From NCBI RefSeq assembly GCF_013409345.1, contig NZ_JACCBB010000001.1:2666001-2730000 (forward strand): a stretch of DNA of 64,000 nt, in the 5' to 3' direction. The DNA is from Kineococcus aurantiacus (GTDB lineage Bacteria > Actinomycetota > Actinomycetes > Actinomycetales > Kineococcaceae). This document shows, piece after piece, positions 8,370-17,002 of this stretch. The notes beneath the pieces are model-generated. The model ran no database searches. It had not been told where the DNA came from and saw nothing but the letters and a program-made list of their open reading frames with translations. Both the position numbers and the translations under genes were made by a program. The first letter of the stretch is position 1. Each line of letters opens with the position of its first letter.

Positions 8370-10253
8370 TCAGCCCAGCTGCTCGTCCACCCAGCACCAC
8401 CGCCACGCCTCCCCGGGTTCGGCGCTGACCATCGCCGGGTGCGCCGTCTCCCCGAAGTGCGCCCGGGAGTGCCGCAGCTCCGAGGAGTCGCAGCAGCCGG
8501 TGTACCCGCACGCCAGGCACGTGCGCAGGTGCACCCACGTCGCGCCCACGGCGACGCAGGCCGCGCACTCCACGGGCGGTTCCCCCCAGCGGGCGGTCGC
8601 GTCGTCGCGGGTCCCGGCGGTGCGCAGGTGGGCGCAGCCGTCGTCGTGCCGGGGGGCCAGCCGCCGGTCGGCGTCGAGGGGGTCGAGGTCGGCGTCCACC
8701 TTGTCCAGCAGGGCCTCCTCGAAGTCGACGTCGGCCAGCGCGCGCCGCAGGACCTCCGGCGCGGCGCTCCCGCGGTCGCGGGCCTGCACGACGACGTCCC
8801 GTTCGGCGGCGAGCATCTGCAGCCGCAGCCGGCAGTAGACCGCCGAGGGCGTCAGGACGTCCGACAGCGGGCGGCCCAGGCGTTCCCACGCGGCGTGCGA
8901 CCGGGCCTTGGACCGGCCCCGCAGCTGCGCGACGACGTGCCGGGGCTCGTCGCCGGTGAGCAGCTCCTCCAGCCGGCGCAGCCCCGCGGCCGCGGCGGCG
9001 TCGCCGAGGGCCGCGGCCTGCAGGGCGTCCTGCGCGGGGTCGGGCCCGGGCAGCCGCAGGCGCCGCACCACGGCGGGCAGCGTCAGCCCCTGCACCAGCA
9101 GCGTCCCGACCACCACGGTGAACGCCGCGAGCAGCAGCACGTCCCGGCCCGGGACGTCCTCCGGGATGAGCTGCGCCGCGGCCAGCGTCACCACCCCGCG
9201 CATGCCCGCCCACGACAGCAGCACCGAGACCCCGAACGACCACGCGCGGGGCCGCAGCCGCGGGACGGCGTGGTAGAACCCGGCCGCGGCGAAGACGAAC
9301 ACGAACCGCGCCGCGATCGTCGCCACGAGCGCGGTGAGGCAGAACGCCAGGACGCGGCCGCCGGAGAACCCGCTGTCGGCGGCGCCGCGCAGCAGCCGCG
9401 GGAACTGCAGCCCGATGAGCAGGAACACGGCGTTCTCCAGCAGGAACGCCACCGTCCGCCAGTTCAGGGCCTCCGCGACGCGTGACGCGGCCGTCTGCAC
9501 CTTCGGGGACACGTGGGCCATCGCCAGGCCCGTGACGACGACGGCCAGGACGCCGGAGACGTGCAGGGCCTCGGCGGGCAGGAACGCCAGGTAGGGCGCG
9601 ACGAACGACAGCGCCGTGTCCAGCACGGGGTCGTGGACGCGCCGGCGCACGACGGCCAGCACGGCCGCGACGACGCCGCCGACGAGCAGCGCGCCGACGA
9701 CGGCCAGCAGGAAGTCCCCGCCGATGTGCCACGGGGACAGCTCCGTCGTCAGCGCCGACGTCGCGGCGGCGAGGGCGATGAGGGCGGAGGCGTCGTTGAG
9801 CAGGCTCTCCTCCTCCAGCATCGTCGCCACCCGGCGCGGCAGGCCGAGGCGCCGGCCGATGGCGGTGGCGGCCACCGCGTCCGGCGGGGCGACGACGGCC
9901 CCCAGGGCCATGCACGCCGCGAGCGCCACCCCCGGCAGCAGCCAGGACGTCGCCCAGCCCACGGCGAGCGTGGTGAACACGACGAGCACGACCGACAGCA
10001 GGAGCGTGGCGGTCTTGTTGCGGCTGAAGTCGATCAGCGAGGTCTGCGCCGTCGCCGCGTACAGCAGCGGCGGCAGCAGGCCGTTGAGGACGAGCTCGGG
10101 GCCCAGGGAGAACTGCGGGACCCCCGGGACGAGCGCGGCGGCGGCGCCCACGACGACGAGGACGAGGGGTGTCGGCCACCCGAACCGGTCGCTGGCGGCG
10201 GCGACCGCGCACACCCCGACCGTCAGCGCCACGAGGGCGATCGCGATCTCCAC
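8370..10253 (-). CDS. Na+/H+ antiporter (CPA1 family) with C-terminal UBP-type zinc finger
   Basis: The 627-residue protein has about 12 hydrophobic segments in its first 400 residues and the CPA1 signatures PPDAVAA (about 123-129) and ESLLNDASAL with Asp154, the ND ion-binding pair. It should exchange Na+ for protons at the membrane and support pH and salt tolerance. A cytoplasmic tail follows, and the last 90 residues are a zf-UBP domain: CAHL, VECAAC, HLRTCLACGYTGCCD, then SRAHFGETAHP supply the Cys/His ligands. Eukaryotic UBP fingers bind free ubiquitin C-termini; the bacterial partner is unknown. GTG start at 10253. Antiporter assignment is strong; the role of the finger is open. Confidence 0.92.
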   Translation of the reverse strand: MEIAIALVALTVGVCAVAAASDRFGWPTPLVLVVVGAAAALVPGVPQFSLGPELVLNGLLPPLLYAATAQTSLIDFSRNKTATLLLSVVLVVFTTLAVGWATSWLLPGVALAACMALGAVVAPPDAVAATAIGRRLGLPRRVATMLEEESLLNDASALIALAAATSALTTELSPWHIGGDFLLAVVGALLVGGVVAAVLAVVRRRVHDPVLDTALSFVAPYLAFLPAEALHVSGVLAVVVTGLAMAHVSPKVQTAASRVAEALNWRTVAFLLENAVFLLIGLQFPRLLRGAADSGFSGGRVLAFCLTALVATIAARFVFVFAAAGFYHAVPRLRPRAWSFGVSVLLSWAGMRGVVTLAAAQLIPEDVPGRDVLLLAAFTVVVGTLLVQGLTLPAVVRRLRLPGPDPAQDALQAAALGDAAAAAGLRRLEELLTGDEPRHVVAQLRGRSKARSHAAWERLGRPLSDVLTPSAVYCRLRLQMLAAERDVVVQARDRGSAAPEVLRRALADVDFEEALLDKVDADLDPLDADRRLAPRHDDGCAHLRTAGTRDDATARWGEPPVECAACVAVGATWVHLRTCLACGYTGCCDSSELRHSRAHFGETAHPAMVSAEPGEAWRWCWVDEQLG

Positions 10254-10436
10254 GCGGGAAGGCTACGGGCTCGGGCGGGACCGGCCCGGGTGTCGTCCCT
10301 CGTGCCGCGGGAGGAGGCCGGGGAGGAGGCCGGGGGAGGAGGTGGCGCGCGCGACCGTCGAGGGCGTGCGCGACGGCGGCGGCCGGCGCCGCGCGGGCGC
10401 CGGACCCGCGCGCTGGACCCGCCCGCCGGTCCGGTG

Positions 10437-11462
10437 TCAGGGGCGCAGGACCGTGATGCCCGCCGTCGTCGCGGCGGCGACCTCCGCCAGGGCGCGCGGC
10501 CCGGCCTCCAGCGGCAGTTCCCGCGTCACGAGGTCGGCCAGCGGGAACCGCCCCGAGCCGACGAGGTCCAGCAGCCGCGGGTAGTCGTGCGCGGCCATCC
10601 CGTGGCTGCCCAGGACCTGCAGCTCGTACGCGATGACGCGGTCCATCGGCACCGCCGGCCGCCCGGCGGCGGCGGGCAGCAGGCCGACCTGCACGTGCCG
10701 TCCGCGCCGCCGCAGCGAGCGCACCGAGTTCTCGCACGTCACCGGCAGCCCCACGGCGTCGATCGAGACGTGCGCCCCGCCGCCGGTGAGCTCGTGGACG
10801 GTGTCCACGACGTCGGCGGCCACGGCGTGCTCGGCCCCGAAGGCCAGGGCCAGTTCCCGCGCGCCCTCGGAGGGGTCGACGGCGACGACCCGCGCCCCGG
10901 CCGCGGCGGCGACCGCGATCGCCGACAACCCGACCCCGCCCGCGCCGTGGACGGCGACGAACTCCCCGGGCCGCACCGCGGCGACGTCGCTGACCGCCCG
11001 GAACGCGGTGGCGACGCGGCAGCCCAGCGCGGCGGCCGTCGCGGCGGGGAACCCCTCGGGCAGCGCGACGAGGTTGACGTCGGCGTGGTCGAGGGCGACC
11101 AGTTCAGCGAAGGAACCCCAGCCCGTGAAACCCGGCTGGGTCTGGTCCCGGCACACCTGCTGCGCGCCCGCGGCGCACTCCGGGCAGGTCCCGCACGCCG
11201 TGACGAACGGGCTCGTCACGCGGTCGCCCACGCGCCAGCCCCGCACGTCGGCCCCCACCGCGGCGACCGTCCCGGCCAGTTCGTGACCGGGCACGTGGGG
11301 CAGGGTCACGTCGTCGTCGTGTCCCTGCCAGGCGTGCCAGTCGCTGCGGCACACGCCCGTCGCCTCGACCGCGACGACCACCCCGTGCGGGGCGGGCGCG
11401 GGGTCCTCGACCTCGGCCAGGACGGGCGTGCCGCCGAACTCGGTGACCAGGACCGCGCGCAT
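10437..11462 (-). CDS. Zinc-dependent alcohol dehydrogenase family protein
   Basis: This is a 341-residue medium-chain dehydrogenase/reductase. Catalytic zinc ligands are Cys38, His60 (PGHELAG) and Cys148; the structural zinc lobe has Cys90, 93, 96 and 104. The NAD(P) Rossmann motif is GAGGVG (173-178). The enzyme oxidises alcohols or reduces aldehydes; the exact substrate is not evident. Its ATG overlaps the purB stop by one base (TGATG), so translation is probably coupled to purB although the pathways are unrelated. The upstream gap (10254-10436) is short and holds only GGAGGAGGCCGG-type purine repeats. Confidence 0.9.
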   Translation of the reverse strand: MRAVLVTEFGGTPVLAEVEDPAPAPHGVVVAVEATGVCRSDWHAWQGHDDDVTLPHVPGHELAGTVAAVGADVRGWRVGDRVTSPFVTACGTCPECAAGAQQVCRDQTQPGFTGWGSFAELVALDHADVNLVALPEGFPAATAAALGCRVATAFRAVSDVAAVRPGEFVAVHGAGGVGLSAIAVAAAAGARVVAVDPSEGARELALAFGAEHAVAADVVDTVHELTGGGAHVSIDAVGLPVTCENSVRSLRRRGRHVQVGLLPAAAGRPAVPMDRVIAYELQVLGSHGMAAHDYPRLLDLVGSGRFPLADLVTRELPLEAGPRALAEVAAATTAGITVLRP

Positions 11463-12883
11463 CAGCCCTCGTCGAGGACCGAGACGAGGGCGGCGGCGTC
11501 ACCCACGTAGTCGCCGGGGGTCAGCAGCGACAACCGCGCCGCCTCGCCCTCGGGCAGGCCCAGCCCGGCGACGAACTCCCGCAGCCTGGCCTGGTCGACC
11601 TTGCGGCCGCGGGTGAGCTCCTTGAGGCGCTCGTAGGGTTCGGGCAGCCCGTGGACGCGCATGACGGACTGCACGGCCTCGCCGAGGACCTCCCAGTTCT
11701 GGTCCAGGTCCGCGGCCAGGGCGGCGGGGACCGCGTCCAGCCCCGCCAGCCCGCGCTGGGCGTTCTCGATCGCCAGCAGCGAGTGCCCGAACGCGACGCC
11801 GATGTTGCGCTGCATCGAGGAGTCCGTCAGGTCGCGCTGCATGCGCGACGTCGTGAGGGTCTCCTCCAGGACGCGGAACAACCCGCCGGAGACTTCCAGG
11901 TTCGCCTCGGCGTTCTCGAACCGGATCGGGTTCACCTTGTGCGGCATGGTGGACGAGCCGACCGTGCCCTGGCCGCGGACCTGGGCGAAGAACCCGTAGG
12001 AGATGTACGTCCAGACGTCGGTGCACAGGTTGTGCAGGACCCGCCCGAAGCGCGCCACGTCGGCGTACAGCTCCGCCTGCCAGTCGTGGGACTCGATCTG
12101 CGTGGTCAGCGGGTTCCAGGTCAGGCCCAGGCCCGTGACGAACTCCCGCGACACCGCCGGCCAGTCGGTGGTGGGCACCGCGGCGCGGTGCGCGGCGTAC
12201 GTGCCCGTCGCGCCGTTGAACTTGCCCAGGTACTCGGCCCCGGCGACGCGCTTGAGCTGACGGCGCAGGCGGTGGGCCAGGACGGCGAGCTCCTTGCCCA
12301 GCGTCGTCGGCGTCGCGGGCTGACCGTGCGTGCGGGACAGCATCGGCACGTCGCGCAGGTCGTGCGCCATGCGCGCCACGTCGTCGGTGAGACCGGTGGC
12401 GGCCGGCAGCCAGACCTGCTGCACGGCGTCGCGGACCATGAGCGCGTAGGACAGGTTGTTGATGTCCTCGCTGGTGCAGAACAGGTGCGTCAGCTCGGCG
12501 ACGTCGGCCAGCGACGTGCCCTCGAGGCGGCGCTTGATCCAGTACTCGACGGCCTTGACGTCGTGGACGGTGACGCGCTCGATCTCGCCGAGCTCGGTGA
12601 CCGCGGCGGCGTCGAAGCGCAGCGGCAGCTCGCGCAGGAACGCGGTCTCCTCGCCGGTCAGGCGGCGCACGCCCGGGACGACGTCGTGGGTGCCGAGGAA
12701 GACGAGCCACTCGGCCTCGACGTGGATGCGGCGGCGGTTCAGCGCCGCTTCGGACAGGTGCTCGGCCAGCGGCGCGACGGACCGGCGGTAGCGGCCGTCG
12801 AGCGGGCCGAGCGCGGGTTCGCCGAGGCTGGCGGGCTGGAGGTCGGTGGCGGCTGCGGGTCCCGGGTCGGTCACGTGCCTCAT
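11462..12883 (-). CDS. purB: Adenylosuccinate lyase
   Basis: This 473-residue enzyme of the fumarase/aspartase superfamily cleaves SAICAR and adenylosuccinate in purine synthesis. The superfamily signature GSSTMPHKVNP lies near residue 310, RTHGQPATPTTLGKE near 180 and TSEDINNLSYAL near 135. Features such as GPLDGRYRRSV near the N-terminus and EYWIKRRL mark the longer E. coli-type subgroup. The ATG at 12883 gives a short nonconserved leader (about 25 residues) before the conserved core; a slightly later start cannot be excluded. The downstream alcohol dehydrogenase overlaps its stop codon. Confidence 0.96.
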   Translation of the reverse strand: MRHVTDPGPAAATDLQPASLGEPALGPLDGRYRRSVAPLAEHLSEAALNRRRIHVEAEWLVFLGTHDVVPGVRRLTGEETAFLRELPLRFDAAAVTELGEIERVTVHDVKAVEYWIKRRLEGTSLADVAELTHLFCTSEDINNLSYALMVRDAVQQVWLPAATGLTDDVARMAHDLRDVPMLSRTHGQPATPTTLGKELAVLAHRLRRQLKRVAGAEYLGKFNGATGTYAAHRAAVPTTDWPAVSREFVTGLGLTWNPLTTQIESHDWQAELYADVARFGRVLHNLCTDVWTYISYGFFAQVRGQGTVGSSTMPHKVNPIRFENAEANLEVSGGLFRVLEETLTTSRMQRDLTDSSMQRNIGVAFGHSLLAIENAQRGLAGLDAVPAALAADLDQNWEVLGEAVQSVMRVHGLPEPYERLKELTRGRKVDQARLREFVAGLGLPEGEAARLSLLTPGDYVGDAAALVSVLDEG

Positions 12884-12914
12884 GGTCCCACGGCGCCACC
12901 GCGCCCCGGGCCGC

Positions 12915-13115
12915 TCAGGTCTCGTCGACCGACGACTCCTTGTGGGCGGCCTCCTTGCCGGACTTGTCGCTCTTGACGATGACCTGCGGGTCGTCGTCGG
13001 AGGCCTTGCGCTTCTTGCCGTACAGCTCGAAGTCGTCGGTCTTCTTGTCCGTCACCTCCCCCTCGGTCGTGCCCTGGGAGGTGTTCCACTCGACGTGGTC
13101 GCCCTTCTTCACCAT
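12915..13115 (-). CDS. DUF2945 (HVA1/Tudor-like) domain protein
   Basis: This small 66-residue hydrophilic protein begins MVKKGDHVEWNTSQGTTEGEV and continues with a Lys/Asp-rich tail. That pattern (KGDxVxWxxxxGxxxGxV, a small SH3/Tudor-like barrel) is the DUF2945 or hypervirulence-associated HVA1 domain found in many soil bacteria. Biochemical role is unknown. Lys and Asp content is far higher than in neighbouring proteins. It starts with ATG at 13115 and lies 31 bp upstream of purB on the same strand, so it may lead a short transcript with purB. Confidence 0.82.
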   Translation of the reverse strand: MVKKGDHVEWNTSQGTTEGEVTDKKTDDFELYGKKRKASDDDPQVIVKSDKSGKEAAHKESSVDET

Positions 13116-13151
13116 GCGTCCACCGTGACCGGTGCCGGGCCGGTCCGCACC

Positions 13152-13742
13152 TCAGGGCAGCGGCGCGCGGCGCAGGACGGGGTCGCCGGCCCGGGCGGGG
13201 TCGAGCTCGACGGGGGAGCGCAGCAGGCCCGGGCCGCGCGCGACCCGCCCGTCCGTCGTGGGGGTGCAGCGCAGGCCGCCGCGGCCGCGCAGGGCCCGGT
13301 GCGCGCCCTCGGCCACCACCCGGTCCATCCACGCGCAGGGGTTCGCCGGCCGCCCGCCGTGGAAGGTCACCGACCCGGCGGCCGTCACGAGGTCGAACTC
13401 GTGCCCGCGCAGCGGGTCCAGCTGCACCCCGCGCACGACGACGTTGCGCCGGGACAGCAGGGGGTCGGGCACGCCGGGCAGGTCCAGGTCCCGCGCGACG
13501 GCCTCCCACGCCTCGACCGCCAGGAACGTCACGGCCGCGTCCATGTGCGCGGCCTTGCCGAAGAAGCGGTCCCCGCGGATCCCCTTGCCCGCCACCACCT
13601 CCACGACGTCGGGCGTGTGGGTCACGACGTCCGCGGCCCCGTCGCGGGGGCGGCCGAAGTAGGCGTGCTCGGGGGAGACGAGCAGGTGCACCACCTCGAC
13701 CGGGTACTCGAACACCACCGCACCCGTCACCTCCTGGTTCAC
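13152..13742 (-). CDS. MOSC domain-containing protein
   Basis: This 196-residue protein is related to the molybdenum-cofactor sulfurase C-terminal domain. It contains EVVHLLVSPEHAYFGRP near the N-terminus, VAGKGIRGDRFFGK and SRRNVVVRGVQLDPLRGHEF in the middle, and HGGRPANPCAWMD with the Cys typical of MOSC proteins. The family may transfer sulfur to metal centres, but most members are uncharacterised. Start choice: GTG 13742 forms a GTGA overlap with the kinase stop and has GGGAGG about 10 nt upstream; a shorter start at GTG 13718, also behind AGGAGG, is possible. It is translationally coupled to the fructosamine kinase-like gene. Confidence 0.85.
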   Translation of the reverse strand: MNQEVTGAVVFEYPVEVVHLLVSPEHAYFGRPRDGAADVVTHTPDVVEVVAGKGIRGDRFFGKAAHMDAAVTFLAVEAWEAVARDLDLPGVPDPLLSRRNVVVRGVQLDPLRGHEFDLVTAAGSVTFHGGRPANPCAWMDRVVAEGAHRALRGRGGLRCTPTTDGRVARGPGLLRSPVELDPARAGDPVLRRAPLP

Positions 13743-14503
13743 CACGCCAGCACCTCCCGGGCCGCGCGCACGGCCTGACCGGCGTAGCCGCCGCCGAACA
13801 GCACGGTGTGGACCAGCAGCGGGTGCAGCTGGTGCAGCGGCACCCGCCGCCGCCAGCCCGGCGGCAGGTCCGCGGCCTCGGCGTACGCGGCGAGCACCCG
13901 GTCCAGGTGGGGCAGGCCGAACAGCGCCAGCATCGCCAGGTCGGTCTCGGGGTGGCCCCCGTGCGCCGCCGGGTCGATGAGCACCGCGCCGCGCGCCGAC
14001 CACAGCACGTTGCCCGACCACAGGTCCCCGTGCAGCCGGGCGGGCGCCACGTCCGCGCCCGGGACGTCCCCGTCGACCAGCCGGGTGCAGACCTCCTCCA
14101 GCGCACGGGCGTCCTCGGCACCCAGCGCGTCCGCGTCCCGGGCCGCCCGCAGGTACGGGCGCAGGCGCAGCTCGGCGTAGAACGCGCCCCAGGGCAGCGC
14201 CCGGTCGCTCAGCGGCAGGTCCAGGACCGCGATCCACGCCGCCTCGGCCCCGGGCGGGCCCGCACCGAAGCGCGGGGCCCCGGCGGCGTGCGTGCGGGCC
14301 AGGGCCCGGCCGAAGTCCTCGGCCGCCGCGGCCGTCGGGGCCACCTCGGCGACCCGTTCCAGCAGCAGGTGGTCCTCGGCGACCTCCAGGACGGGGCAGA
14401 CGGCGACCCCGCCGGCGGCGGCGAGCCAGGCGAGCCCGGCCGCCTCGGCGGCCAGGGCGGCCGGGGGCGCGGCGGGCTGGCGCTTGCGGAAGACGTCCGG
14501 CAC
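13739..14503 (-). CDS. Fructosamine kinase family protein
   Basis: This 254-residue protein has the aminoglycoside-phosphotransferase/protein-kinase-like fold. The catalytic loop HGDLWSGNVLW and metal-binding LIDPAAHGGHPETDLAML are visible in the C-terminal half, as in fructosamine-3-kinases, and FYAELRLRPYLR precedes them. Members phosphorylate glycated amines so that the sugar falls off spontaneously, repairing protein glycation. The GTG at 14503 is chosen because VPDVFRKR resembles family N-termini; residues further upstream look noncoding. Its stop overlaps the MOSC gene start by 4 bp. Confidence 0.87.
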   Translation of the reverse strand: MPDVFRKRQPAAPPAALAAEAAGLAWLAAAGGVAVCPVLEVAEDHLLLERVAEVAPTAAAAEDFGRALARTHAAGAPRFGAGPPGAEAAWIAVLDLPLSDRALPWGAFYAELRLRPYLRAARDADALGAEDARALEEVCTRLVDGDVPGADVAPARLHGDLWSGNVLWSARGAVLIDPAAHGGHPETDLAMLALFGLPHLDRVLAAYAEAADLPPGWRRRVPLHQLHPLLVHTVLFGGGYAGQAVRAAREVLAW

Positions 14504-14646
14504 CCGGCCATCCTCACCCACCGCGCCGCGCTGTCCACAGGACCGGCCGGGCACGGGTCGTCCACAGCCGGGGGACCGGTCCCCGGCCGCACCCCCGTCC
14601 CCGGCCTAGCGTCGCGCCCACCACCCCACCGACCAGGAGGCTCCCC

Positions 14647-14931
14647 ATGGATCTCGGGCAGGACGCCGTCCGCGCGCTGGCGCGGCGCACCGCCGCGGCG
14701 GCCGACGACGTGCGCGCGACGAGACGGCCCCTCACCGCCACGGGCGAGGTCGCCTGGATGGGCCTGAGCGCCGCCCGGTTCCGCGACCGGCTCGGTGACG
14801 CCGACCGCCGCGTCGGCCTCCTCGCCGACACCTGCGACGACGCCGCCGCCCGCCTCGCCGAGCACGCCGCCGCGCTCACCGCCGAGCTCACCACCGAGCT
14901 CACCACCGCCGCCGGGGCGCGGACCGCGTGA
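14647..14931 (+). CDS. WXG100-like small helical protein
   Basis: This 94-residue all-helical protein is rich in Ala and Arg. The segment VAWMGLSAARFRDRL (about 36-50) gives a W-x-G turn between two amphipathic helices, the layout of WXG100/ESAT-6-type type VII secretion substrates; length is also right. A strong AGGAGG site precedes ATG 14647, with a TAGCGT hexamer further upstream. Its stop overlaps the next gene by 4 bp (GTGA), so the two proteins are made together. No secretion gene is in the window. WXG membership is inferred from length, helicity and one motif. Confidence 0.65.
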   Translation: MDLGQDAVRALARRTAAAADDVRATRRPLTATGEVAWMGLSAARFRDRLGDADRRVGLLADTCDDAAARLAEHAAALTAELTTELTTAAGARTA

Positions 14932-16484
14932 GCACCCTGACGGTCGACTCCGGCCTCGCCGTCGACCCCGACCAGCTCGACGCCGCCGCCGCGCAGCTCG
15001 CCGCGGTCGCCGCGACCCTCACCGCCGCCGGGACCGCCGCGCTCGCCGCCGCCGCCGACCCCGTGCTGCCCCTGACCGCGGCGGCGGCCCCCGCCACCGC
15101 CGCCCGCGCCGTCGCCGCCCTCGCCCGCGTCGCCGTGGGGGCCGGGTCCGCGGCCGCCGTCGCCGCCGACGTGCTCGCCCTGGCCACCCGCGTCGAGCTC
15201 GCCGCCCTGCGCTACCGCGCGGGGGACCGGGCCGCCGACGCGGTCCTCGCCGTGGCCCGCCGCGCCGCCGCCGAGGCCGTCGCCGCCCCCGGGAGCGCCG
15301 GGGTCACGGGGATCGCCGGGGTCACGGGGGTGGTGGCGGTGGCGCTCGCCGCCGACACCGCCCACCGCGTCCAGGAGGCCACCCACCGCGTGCTGGTGGC
15401 CGCCGCCGGGCAGGTGGCCGCCGGTGGCCTGGACCTGGGCGCGCTGCGGCGCACGGCGACCGCGGAGTTCGGCGCGGTCGACGACCGCGTCCGCGACGAC
15501 GTCACCGGTGTCGGCCTGCTCCTCGCCGCCCACCCGGAGGTCGCCGAGCAGCTGGTCGCCACCACCCCCGACCTGCTCGCCGCGGCCGGCCTGCCCGCGC
15601 CGGGCGGGGTCGCCGGCGTCGCCGGTGCCCTGACGTCCCTCGGCGCGGTGACCCCGCTGTTCCGGGAGACCGCCGTCCGGGTCACCCCGGTCCCCGTCGC
15701 CCGCGCCGTCCCCAGCCGCCCGCCGAACGGGCTGGCCGAGGTCCTCGACGGCGTCGTCCACCAGTCGACCGGGTACACCGCGGCGGCGGGCTCGGTGAAC
15801 GGCCGGCTCGGTCCGGCGGGCACCCCCCGCCCCGGCGGGATCCGGCTCGAGCGCGTCACCCAGGCCGACGGGCGGGTGGCGTGGATCGCCGAGGTCCCCG
15901 GCACCCAGGACTGGACGCCGTTCCCGGGGGCGACGGGTACCCCCATGGACCTCACGACCAACCTGCGGGCCGTGGCCGGGCAGCCGACCGCCACCGGCGC
16001 GGCCGTGGTCTCGGCGCTGCGCCAGGCCGGGGTGGGCCCGGGCGAACCGGTCCTGCTGGCCGGGCACAGCCAGGGCGGGCTCACCGCCGCCGCCCTGGCC
16101 GCCGACCCGGCCGTCACGGCGGAGTTCCGCATCACGCACGTCCTGACCGCGGGCTCACCCGTCGACGGCACCGCCGTCCCCGCGGGCGTGCGGGTGGTGT
16201 CCCTGGAGCACACCGGGGACGTCGTCCCCGCCCTCGACGGGCGCGCCGCCCGCGGCTCGGCGGACCGCGCGGTCGTCGTGCGGGACGCCGGGCAGGACCC
16301 CGCCGACCCGCTGCGCGCCCACGGCTGGGACGCCTACCTGGACACCGCCGCCCTGGCCGACCGCTCGGACGACGCGGCGCTGCGGCGGTTCCGCGAGTCC
16401 GGGAGCGCCTTCTTCGACGCCCCCGGAGCGCGCGTGGACGTCTTCGACTACACCGCCGAGCGGGTGGCCGCGAGGGTGTCCTGA
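14928..16484 (+). CDS. Alpha/beta hydrolase (lipase-like) with long helical N-terminal domain
   Basis: The 518-residue protein has two parts. Residues 1-250 are Ala-rich predicted helices without a signal peptide, including a GVTGIAGVTGVV direct repeat near 125-136. Residues 270-518 form a lipase-type domain: VLLAGHSQGG has the nucleophile Ser381, EHTGDVVP gives Asp431 and RAHGWDAY gives His465, a pattern like class 3 lipases and DUF1023-type hydrolases. It is coupled by GTGA overlap to the W-x-G-like gene, which suggests a type VII-exported effector or cell-surface lipase. The enzyme fold is well supported; export and target are inference. Its end overlaps the convergent FMN reductase gene by 37 bp. 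Confidence 0.8.
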   Translation: MSTLTVDSGLAVDPDQLDAAAAQLAAVAATLTAAGTAALAAAADPVLPLTAAAAPATAARAVAALARVAVGAGSAAAVAADVLALATRVELAALRYRAGDRAADAVLAVARRAAAEAVAAPGSAGVTGIAGVTGVVAVALAADTAHRVQEATHRVLVAAAGQVAAGGLDLGALRRTATAEFGAVDDRVRDDVTGVGLLLAAHPEVAEQLVATTPDLLAAAGLPAPGGVAGVAGALTSLGAVTPLFRETAVRVTPVPVARAVPSRPPNGLAEVLDGVVHQSTGYTAAAGSVNGRLGPAGTPRPGGIRLERVTQADGRVAWIAEVPGTQDWTPFPGATGTPMDLTTNLRAVAGQPTATGAAVVSALRQAGVGPGEPVLLAGHSQGGLTAAALAADPAVTAEFRITHVLTAGSPVDGTAVPAGVRVVSLEHTGDVVPALDGRAARGSADRAVVVRDAGQDPADPLRAHGWDAYLDTAALADRSDDAALRRFRESGSAFFDAPGARVDVFDYTAERVAARVS

Positions 16485-17002
16485 CGGGCGGCCGCGGTCG
16501 CCCGCAGGGTCGCGCCCCAGCGCTCGACGTACGCCACGAGGGCCGGGGTGCTCGCCCCGTGCGCCTCGGCGTCCTTGTCGATGAGGTACAGGCCCGGGGC
16601 CGGGACGGCCGCGCCGAGCTCGGACAGGACCGGCTTGAGCAGCAGCTCGGGGGCCAGCGCGTGCGTGGGCGCGGCGCCCAGCATGAGCGGGACGGCCGTG
16701 ACGCCGCGCAGCCCCTCACCGCCGGCGAACTGGTCCAGGAACAGCTTCAGCAGCCCCGAGTAGGTGGCCTTGAAGGTGGGGGAGGCCACGACGAGCAGGT
16801 CGGCCGAGGCGGCGTCCGCCACGGCCCGGCGCACGGTCTCGTCGCCCCAGCCGAGCAGGCCCGGCCCGAGGGTGGCCACGTCGATCACCTGGTCGACGAC
16901 CTGGTCCGCGTCCCCGCCGGACAGGAGCCCGGCGGTGGTGACGGCGGCGGCCAGGGTGCGGGAGGCCGGCTTGGGGTTCCCGACGACGACGACGGTGCGC
17001 AT
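16448..17002 (-). CDS. NAD(P)H-dependent FMN reductase family protein
   Basis: This 184-residue flavodoxin-fold protein begins MRTVVVVGNPKPASRT, the phosphate-binding loop of SsuE/MsuE-type FMN reductases, followed by ADLLVVASPTFKATYSGLLKLFLDQF (about 90-115), the conserved flavin-contact helix. It supplies reduced FMN to a monooxygenase or acts as a quinone reductase. The ATG at 17002 overlaps the stop of the upstream flavin reductase by one base (TGATG). No oxygenase partner is adjacent. The 3' end overlaps the convergent hydrolase gene by 37 bp. Confidence 0.88.
   Translation of the reverse strand: MRTVVVVGNPKPASRTLAAAVTTAGLLSGGDADQVVDQVIDVATLGPGLLGWGDETVRRAVADAASADLLVVASPTFKATYSGLLKLFLDQFAGGEGLRGVTAVPLMLGAAPTHALAPELLLKPVLSELGAAVPAPGLYLIDKDAEAHGASTPALVAYVERWGATLRATAAARQDTLAATRSAV

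Noticed and set aside
10314-10352. GGAGGAGGCCGG purine repeats as a regulatory element
   Set aside because: They are imperfect, have no symmetry and look like simple-sequence expansion in a noncoding gap.
14647-16484. PE/PPE pair of the mycobacterial type
   Set aside because: Neither protein begins with the Pro-Glu or Pro-Pro-Glu signature; only the small helical W-x-G form is visible.
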